A stretch of DNA of 64,000 nt from Pleurodeles waltl (lineage: Eukaryota > Chordata > Amphibia > Caudata > Salamandridae): assembly GCF_031143425.1 (NCBI RefSeq), contig NC_090444.1, positions 1,347,204,323 through 1,347,268,322 on the forward strand, read 5' to 3'. Both the position numbers and the translations under genes were made by a program. Shown here one piece after another: positions 58,500-64,000 of this stretch. The stretch's first letter is position 1; each line of letters opens with the position of its first letter. The notes under the pieces were generated by a model that was given only the letters and a program-made list of their open reading frames with translations, did no database searches and was not told the origin of the DNA.

Positions 58500-59060
58500 G
58501 ATGAAAACACTTCAGAGTTGTCTCCCTAAAGTAGTCTCAGAGTTCCATTTTAGTCAGTTGATCTCCTTATGGACCTTCTTTCTGAACCCTCCTATACCAG
58601 CAGGAAGGGCTCTTCACATGCTAGACGTGAAAAGAGTATTGATATTATATCATGACAGGACTAAAGAAATAAGGCAATCCAATCCCCTATTTATAAACTA
58701 CAGATTTATAAGAACTGGCTTGCCTATGACAAAGCAATTAATTTCAAGATTGTTTGCATTAATCTTTGTTACGAATTGGCAAATAAGCCCCTTCCTGATA
58801 TACCTAGGATTCATTCAATAAGAGAAAAGGTTGCTATGTGATTCTTTTAAAAATGTCCCAATTTCAGAAATATGTAAAACAGTTAACTGGAGTTTCATAT
58901 GCACAGTTAGTAGACTACTGTTTAGACTCCTCCAGGGTGGATGCCCAAGTTGTTCAGGCCTCACTCCTTCTGTATGGGCGAGGGCGGATGCTGTGTTTCT
59001 TTCTTGTCTGCCTATTCTACTGGTATGGTCTTGCTACTCAATTCAGTGCTAATGACTATT
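58500..59060 (+). pseudogene. DIRS-like tyrosine recombinase relic
   Basis: LPKVVSEFHFSQLISLWTFF (58525-58590) and RALHMLDVKRVLILYHDRTK (58606-58665) are followed by RQSNPLFINY, GLPMTKQLISR and ANKPLPDIPRIHSIRE near 58780-58830. In other frames FKNVPISEICKTVNWS (58848-58895) and DYCLDSSRVDAQVVQASLLL (58912-58970) continue. The HS-x-R pattern and the tyrosine in DYCLD match the H-x-x-R and nucleophile positions of the family. In DIRS elements this enzyme integrates a circular DNA intermediate. At least two frame changes and one stop inactivate it. Confidence 0.6.
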
Positions 59061-59150
59061 AATGAGAATCTCCTGGAAGAGAAGGAAGAGTTACTTACTT
59101 CTAACCATAGTTCTCTTCCAGGGGCATCTTTAAGAAAGTCATAGGCAACC

Positions 59151-59633
59151 ATCCCTGCTCCCCAGGCAGTAAAGAGTACAGGTTTCTTTCGCCTTTCACA
59201 TAGGATTCTCTTATCTGTTTACAAATTAACTCACCTGTCAACTTTGTGGCATGAAGGGACACAGGAGACAAGATGAGCCTTCAAATGAACACTTCTAGTT
59301 TTCACTTTCTTCTCTATGTCAGTCTACCTGCTATTAATACTACTAACTGCGAAAGCTTGAGGTCATAATTTCAATCCAGTTATGTTCCACTAAGCATATT
59401 TAAATTTTAGTCAGCATTCAGTTTTATTGCATTTAAAAGGAATGCCTTTTTTAGATTTTTCAAGCTGTCCTAATATTTCATGTAGTACAATTCTCTTGGA
59501 CATATAGCGTATTTTTTAAAATGTGCTGTTCTGTATGTAAAATCTTGATAGCTGATATGCAAGCTTATTTAACCGTTCCCCTGCTTTTATTGTCAGGGCC
59601 TTTAGCCGCACGTCTCTGGCTTTTATTTTTTGG
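59151..59633. other. Spacer, possibly the 3' remnant of the DIRS element
   Basis: I see no clear feature. It is AT-rich from 59340. Confidence 0.4.
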
Positions 59634-60659
59634 CATAGTGTTGGAAATGGCCCTTCGGCGGGGTTTTCCCCAGACTTTTTGCCTTCCTCCTTCTCTTTTT
59701 CTGACCTCATTTTTGCTGGCTTTTAGACTCTGCGCACTTTACTACTGCTAACCAGTGCTAAAGTGCATATGCTCTCTCCCTTTAAACATGGTAACCTTGG
59801 ATCATACCTGATTGGACTATTTAATTTACCTATAAGTCCCTAGTAATGTGCACTATAGGTGCCTAGGGCCCCTAGATTAAATGCTACTAGTGGGCCTGCA
59901 GTACTAGTTGTGCCACCCACTTAAGTAGCCCCTTTACCATATCTCAGGCCTGCCATTGCAAGGCCTGTGTGTGCAGTTTCACTGTCACCTCGACTTGGCA
60001 TTTAAAAGTACTTGCCAAGCCTAAAACTCCCCTTTCTCCACACATAAGTCACCTCTAAGGGTGCCCTAGGTAGCCCCTAGAGCAGGGTTCTGTGTGGGTG
60101 AAAGGCAGGACATGTACCTGTGTAGTTTACATGTCCTGGTAGTGTAAAACTCCTAAATTCGTTTTTACACTACTGTGAGGCCTGCTCCCTTCATAGGCTA
60201 ACATTGGGGCTGCCCTCATACAGTATTGAAGTGTTAGCTGCTGATCTGAAAGGAGTAGGCAGGTCATATTTAGTATGGCCAGAATGGTAATACCAAATCC
60301 TGCTGACTGGTGAAGTTGGATTTAATATTGCTATTATAGAAATGCCACTTTTAGAAAGTGAGCATTTCTTTGCACTTAAATCTTTCTGTGCGTTACAATC
60401 CACGTCTGGCTGGGCTTAGTTGACAGCTCCTTGCGCATCCACTCAGACACACCCCAAACACAGGGTACTCACCCTCACTTGCATACATCTGCATTTTGAA
60501 TGGGTCTTCCTGGGCTGGGAGGGTGGAGGGCCTGCTCTCACACAAAGGACTGCAACACCCCCTACTGGGACCCTGGCAGACAGGATTGAACTGAAAGGGG
60601 ACCTGGTGCACTTCTTAGCCACTCTTTGAAGTCTCCCGGACTTCACAGGCACATTTGGG

Positions 60660-60666
60660 TATAAAA
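60660..60666 (+). promoter_or_regulatory. TATA box of the solo LTR
   Basis: TATAAAA occurs about 1 kb inside the LTR, followed by GC-richer sequence where transcription would start. The position fits a U3/R boundary near 60690. This is inferred from the motif alone. Confidence 0.5.
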
Positions 60667-60924
60667 CAGGGCCTCTGCCCTACCTCATCAGACACTTGCT
60701 GGAGAAGAAACCTGAACCAGAAACTACATCCTGCCAAGAAGAACTGCCTGGCTGCTCAAAGGACTCACCTGTCTGCTTTCTACAAAGGACTGCTGCCTTG
60801 CTGTTGGCCTGCTGCCTTGCTGAACTCTTGTCTGGCTGTAAAAGTGCTCTGCAAAGGCTTGGATAGAGCTTGCCTCCTGTTCCCTGAAGTCTCAGGACCA
60901 AAAAGACTTCTCTTTTTCACTTTG

Positions 60925-61290
60925 ACGCTTCGTGCGCCGAAATTTTTGATGCACAGCTTGTTCCGCGGCGAGAAAAACGCCGCACACCGACGCCTTTGGG
61001 ACGACCGCAACTTCGACGCACGCCTCGCAAGGACAACGCCGCCCGACCTCCAGAGGAGAAATTGACGCGACGCCTGCTGTGAGAGCAAAACTTCGACGCA
61101 CAGCCCCGCAGAATGACGCGCAGCCGGAAAACAAGCAGGAGAATCCACGCATAGACCCGGGACATCTGGTAATCCCCCGACCCACAGAAAGAGACTGTCC
61201 ACGCGCCGGAAAACAACGCACGACTTCCCCGCATGAATAATAACGACGCAAGTCTGTGTGTGCTGGGAAGAAATCGACGCACACACCATT
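60925..61290 (+). repeat. CpG-rich GACGC-motif tract in the LTR
   Basis: The words GACGC or ACGCAC recur more than a dozen times (for example GACGCACGCC, ATTGACGCGACGCC, AATCGACGCACACACC) in otherwise AT-rich surroundings. Such retained CpGs stand out in a genome that otherwise shows CpG only in the MITEs. Confidence 0.7.
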
Positions 61291-61725
61291 TTTCCACGTA
61301 TCTCTTCTTCTGCTGCCCTTTGCGGAGATTTTCCACTCCAAACCAGGTACTTTGTGCTTGAAAGAGACTTTGTTTGCTTTTTAAAGACTTAAGACACTTT
61401 ATATCACTTTTCAGTGATATTTCTACAAATTCTTATTGCATCTTTTATTGTGTTGATCTACAAATATCCAGATAAATATTCTATATTTTTCTCAACACTG
61501 TGTGTTGTTTTTTTGTGGTGCTATATGGTGGTATTGTATGATTTATTGCACAAATACTTTACACATTGCCTTCTAAGTTAAGCCTGACTGCTCGTGCCAA
61601 GCTACCAGAGGGTGGGCACAGGCTGATTTTGGATTGTGTGTGACTTACCCTGACTAGAGTGAGGGTTCTTGCTTGGACAGAGGGTAACCTGACTGCCAAC
61701 CAAAAACCCCATTTCTAACACATAG

Positions 61726-62159
61726 CAAAAGACAATATTTTGTCTCTTGAACTCTTTAAAAACTACAAAACAAATTCCCCCATTCCACCTGCATCATACC
61801 CTTCCCCTTAGCAGGGAGTTGGATGAGTTCTATCCTGTGGGGTGTTGGGTGCAGGGCTTGGCTGGAGGTCAGACCTTGCATACAATCCCCTTCTGTGCAC
61901 TATCAAGAGCTATTTGTAGTACACAAAAAATATTTGTTGAAATAAATGATGCACTTTAACCATTTTAAACTTTACCTCGTTTTTGAGTCCTGGTTGGACT
62001 TATGGTACTGATGGAGCAATGGAGCATTTTGTATGCTTTATTTCTGAAGTTTATGATCTTTGTATCCATGCATGGGCTTAACTAGTGAATCAGATAACAA
62101 TCAATCAACATTTAATTTACATTGTAACTAATTTGGATACACAACAAGGACCCAAAACG
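61726..62159. other. Spacer downstream of the putative gene end
   Basis: I see no supported feature. Another TTTATT (AATAAA on the minus strand) lies near 62038 and could be an alternative polyadenylation signal. Confidence 0.45.
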
Positions 62160-62719
62160 GAAATGAAGACAAAAGGCTTTTATTACAAATGAACACTTCA
62201 TGTAAACAAATTTAATGTAAAGCATACAGTAAAGATACAGAATAGCAATTGGGTAGCCAAGTCTTCTGAAGAAATCTAGACACATTAGCATAAGGCAGAC
62301 CAAAAACTCAGCCACTGCAATACAAAGCATCAGTAACGATATTTGGAGCTCCGAAAAACAAACGTTGGTTTCTCTCTTACACATGAGTGCAAGTTAAAAG
62401 CATCTAGCTAAGTTTAACTATGAGAAGTAGGGGGAAATATCCTAAAAGTCAAAGCCTGCTGCGAAAAGGAAATTTTAACTAGAAAACATATGGACAAAAA
62501 GTAAGGAATACTAATATGACAAAAAAAATTGAAAAATGATGAGTAAGGTGCCAACATTGTGGAAGTTTGGTCAAGAGCTTTCTTAGAGAGTTAAGTGTAA
62601 GCCTAAGCCATACTCAGCAAAACATGGGGACAGAGGGGAAAGTCAAAGATCTGTACCTCCCAAAGTCCAAGCGAATCTGCTCTACAATCAATTAATGAAA
62701 GCCCTAGTTAAGACTTCAG
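62160..62719 (-). other. Putative 3' untranslated region
   Basis: This is non-coding sequence between the stop codon at 62720 and the polyadenylation signal, about 560 nt. A 90-codon frame here (62384-62112) is hydrophobic and shows no motif, so I treat it as chance. Confidence 0.45.
62179..62184 (-). terminator. Polyadenylation signal AATAAA
   Basis: TTTATT on the plus strand is AATAAA on the minus strand, about 540 nt after the stop codon of the putative terminal exon. Cleavage would fall near 62160. Confidence 0.45.
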
Positions 62720-62992
62720 TCAGGTAACCCCTTCTCGGTCATAACCACTACAAGGCTCCATTGTATTCTCTTGTCCCATTGTACAACTTGAAACATCACT
62801 TTCAGCTCCCAGGGTAGTCCTGAGAAAGCTGGTGTCTTTTGTTCTCTGAACATCGGGTACAACATGTATGAATAAGAAACAGTCATGTCTCCCAAACTCT
62901 TCATGTACTGCCTTCAAGGACTTTTTCTCATACTCTCTATTTGTAAAACGATAGCACATCGATGTCCAAACTAACATTTTGTGTGAATGCAC
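62720..62992 (-). CDS. Putative terminal coding exon of an unidentified host gene
   Basis: Ninety codons are open from the exon edge to a TGA at 62720. On the minus strand the preceding bases TGCTAACCTGTCATTTCATTGTAG form a branch-point-like TGCTAAC, a pyrimidine-rich tract and an AG acceptor, directly followed by GTGCATTCAC. Phase 0 keeps the frame open, although the true phase is not proven. The peptide (start VHSHKMLVWTSMCYRF) contains KKSLKAVHEEFGRHDCFLFI and ends CSGYDREGVT. It has no transmembrane segment or domain I can name and does not resemble the transposon families here. A 3' UTR with a polyadenylation signal follows. The rest of the gene would lie right of the window. Alternatives are a decayed exon or a non-coding RNA exon with a chance frame. 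Confidence 0.5.
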   Translation of the reverse strand: MHSHKMLVWTSMCYRFTNREYEKKSLKAVHEEFGRHDCFLFIHVVPDVQRTKDTSFLRTTLGAESDVSSCTMGQENTMEPCSGYDREGVT

Positions 62993-62994
62993 CT
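62993..62994 (-). promoter_or_regulatory. Splice acceptor AG of the putative terminal exon
   Basis: On the minus strand the AG is preceded by TTTCATTGT and, about 20 nt upstream, by TGCTAAC, close to a consensus branch point. Confidence 0.5.
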
Positions 62995-63462
62995 ACAATG
63001 AAATGACAGGTTAGCAGAAAAGGAGAAGCAGTTTCTCACGTTAAAGAAACTCAGGCCCAGTCAAGCTAACGTTAGGCTAATACACATTTAATTTCAGGTT
63101 GTACTGTGCCCATTTTAATTCTACATTAATATGAACATCAATTATATAAACTCAATTAGAATTTCATGTCACAGTCAGAATAAAGGCAGACTTTACTAAT
63201 ATATGATCATAAATGTGATAAAGAAATGCAATTTAAACATTGAAACTTCAACATTAGTACACACATTACATAAACTGTTATCATTTTAAATGCAAATACA
63301 TTCAAACAACATAAAGAAGGTTATAATATTATACTCAGGAATTATTTCTTATTTAATAAGGTTAAGGCACATCATACATGATTTTCATAACACTACAGTG
63401 ACTGCACTTCATTATTGACTTTGAGTGTGTCACTTTACATTAATCAAATGTTAAAACACACA
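62995..63462 (-). other. Putative intron sequence
   Basis: AT-rich DNA without features between the splice acceptor and MITE P4. If the exon is real this is intronic. Confidence 0.4.
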
Positions 63463-63984
63463 GGGGGTCATTCTGACCCCGCCTGGCTGGGACCGCCAGA
63501 AGACCGTACCGCGGTCAAAAGACCGCGGCGGTCATTCTGGGTTTCCCACTGGGCTGGCGGGCGACCGCCAAAAGGCCGCCCGCCAGCCCAGCGGGAAACA
63601 CCCCGAATGGAGCCGGCGGAGTGGAAGGTGTGCGACGGGTGCAGTAGCACCCGTCGCGAATTTCAGTGTCTGCTGAGCAGACACTGAAATTCAAAGTGGG
63701 GCCCTCTTACGGGGGCCCCTGCAGTGCCCATGCCATTGGCATGGGCACTGCAGGGGCCCCCAGGGGCCCCACGACACCCCTCACCGCCATCCTGTTCCTG
63801 GCGGTCGGAACCGCCAGGAACAGGATGGCGGTGAGGGGGTCGGAATCCCCATGGCGGCACAGCAAGCTGCGCCACCATGGCAGATTCCCATGGGCAGCGG
63901 AAAGTCGGCGGTACACCGCCAGCCTGTTGTCGGTGCTACCGCCGACCCCGGCGGTCCTTGACCACCGGGGTCGGAATGACCCCC
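63463..63984. mobile_element. Palindrome-cascade MITE (copy P4)
   Basis: Ends GGGGGTCATTCTGACC and GGTCGGAATGACCCCC. ACA flanks both sides (63460-63462, 63985-63987). At 522 bp it is shorter than P1-P3, with fewer bases in the segments next to both ends but the same central hairpins (GCGACGGGTGCAG, AGTGTCTGCTGAGCAGACAC, CCCATGCCATTGGCATGGGC). It would lie in an intron of the putative gene. Confidence 0.85.
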
Positions 63985-64000
63985 ACAATATGTTGAGTTT

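Larger units (their letters stand above)
55260..59150 (+). mobile_element. Decayed DIRS-like (tyrosine-recombinase) retrotransposon with nested MITEs
   Basis: Three-frame reading on the plus strand shows RT, then RNase H, then tyrosine recombinase segments in the order found in DIRS elements. They are interrupted by P2 (56310-56912) and by the C3/P3 pair (57271-58407). After the recombinase relic, the sequence TTACTTACTTCTAACCATAG resembles the region downstream of DIRS coding sequence. The methyltransferase-type domain expected between RNase H and recombinase is not visible, so an internal deletion or a subfamily without it is possible. Termini are not defined. No integrase or LTR is seen, which fits DIRS. 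Confidence 0.6.
59639..61720 (+). mobile_element. Solo LTR, 2082 bp
   Basis: Terminal short inverted repeats TGTTGGAAAT and ATTTCTAACA give the canonical TG...CA ends. CATAG occurs immediately on both sides (59634-59638 and 61721-61725), a perfect 5-bp target duplication. There is no internal retroelement sequence, so this is a solo LTR formed by LTR-LTR recombination. A TATA box lies at 60660, and a CpG-dense tract rich in GACGC lies at 60925-61290. Related partial copies occur at 35.9 and 46.5-47.8 kb. The length is large for an LTR. Open frames inside (for example 60655-61065) lack motifs. Confidence 0.9.

Noticed and set aside
60655..61341. Overlapping frames of 136-169 codons on both strands
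   Set aside because: They fall in the CpG-rich part of the solo LTR, have no Gag or other motif, and are explained by low stop density.

Overview
This window reads as intergenic DNA from a very large vertebrate genome. Salamander, and most likely a newt (Pleurodeles-like), is my best guess. That guess rests on the mixture of L2/CR1 LINEs, a DIRS-type element, a long L1, kilobase-scale LTRs and, above all, several families of hairpin-rich, PIF/Harbinger-like MITEs with 3-bp target duplications. I recognise these families from memory and have not searched them. I see no bacterial operons, CRISPR arrays, tRNA or rRNA genes. Almost all long open frames are either transposon relics or accidents of GC-rich palindromes and minisatellites.

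Layout: 1-2120 is a long LTR-like repeat on the minus strand that interrupts the 5' half of an L2 LINE (2121-4567), whose 5' end carries 300-bp tandem monomers. From 5.8 to 10.3 kb there are three MITEs (families called B, C and A here) and a ~110-bp tandem repeat. From 12.3 to 17 kb there are decayed L2 copies, rearranged by an older ~1.14-kb duplication and a nearly identical 594-bp tandem duplication. From 17 to 20.1 kb there is a minus-strand LTR-element relic (gag plus upstream region) with an 832-bp tandem duplication. After AT-rich sequence, 24448-30566 is a structurally full-length but coding-dead L1 on the minus strand, bounded by a 7-bp target duplication.

From 33.2 to 35.8 kb an AGAGTG minisatellite adjoins four diverged ~427-bp tandem monomers. 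From 36 to 51 kb there are LTR fragments, an old LINE RT relic split by a palindromic MITE (P1), two A-family MITEs, MITEs D and E, and another minisatellite. From 52 to 55.2 kb two 5'-truncated L2 copies lie in tandem on the minus strand. From about 55.3 to 59.1 kb there is a heavily decayed DIRS-like element (RT, RNase H, tyrosine recombinase) that has been hit by P2 and by a C-family MITE, which itself contains P3. 59639-61720 is a clean solo LTR with a perfect 5-bp duplication.

The one place that looks like a host gene is the far right. A minus-strand terminal exon (coding 62992-62720, then 3' UTR to about 62160) has a good splice acceptor and a polyadenylation signal. The rest of that gene would lie beyond the right edge. 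I found no convincing new multi-gene system. The most unusual items are the palindrome-cascade MITEs with a recoverable nested insertion, the ~427-bp monomer array, the L2 5' monomers, the two recent large tandem duplications and the hidden DIRS relic.
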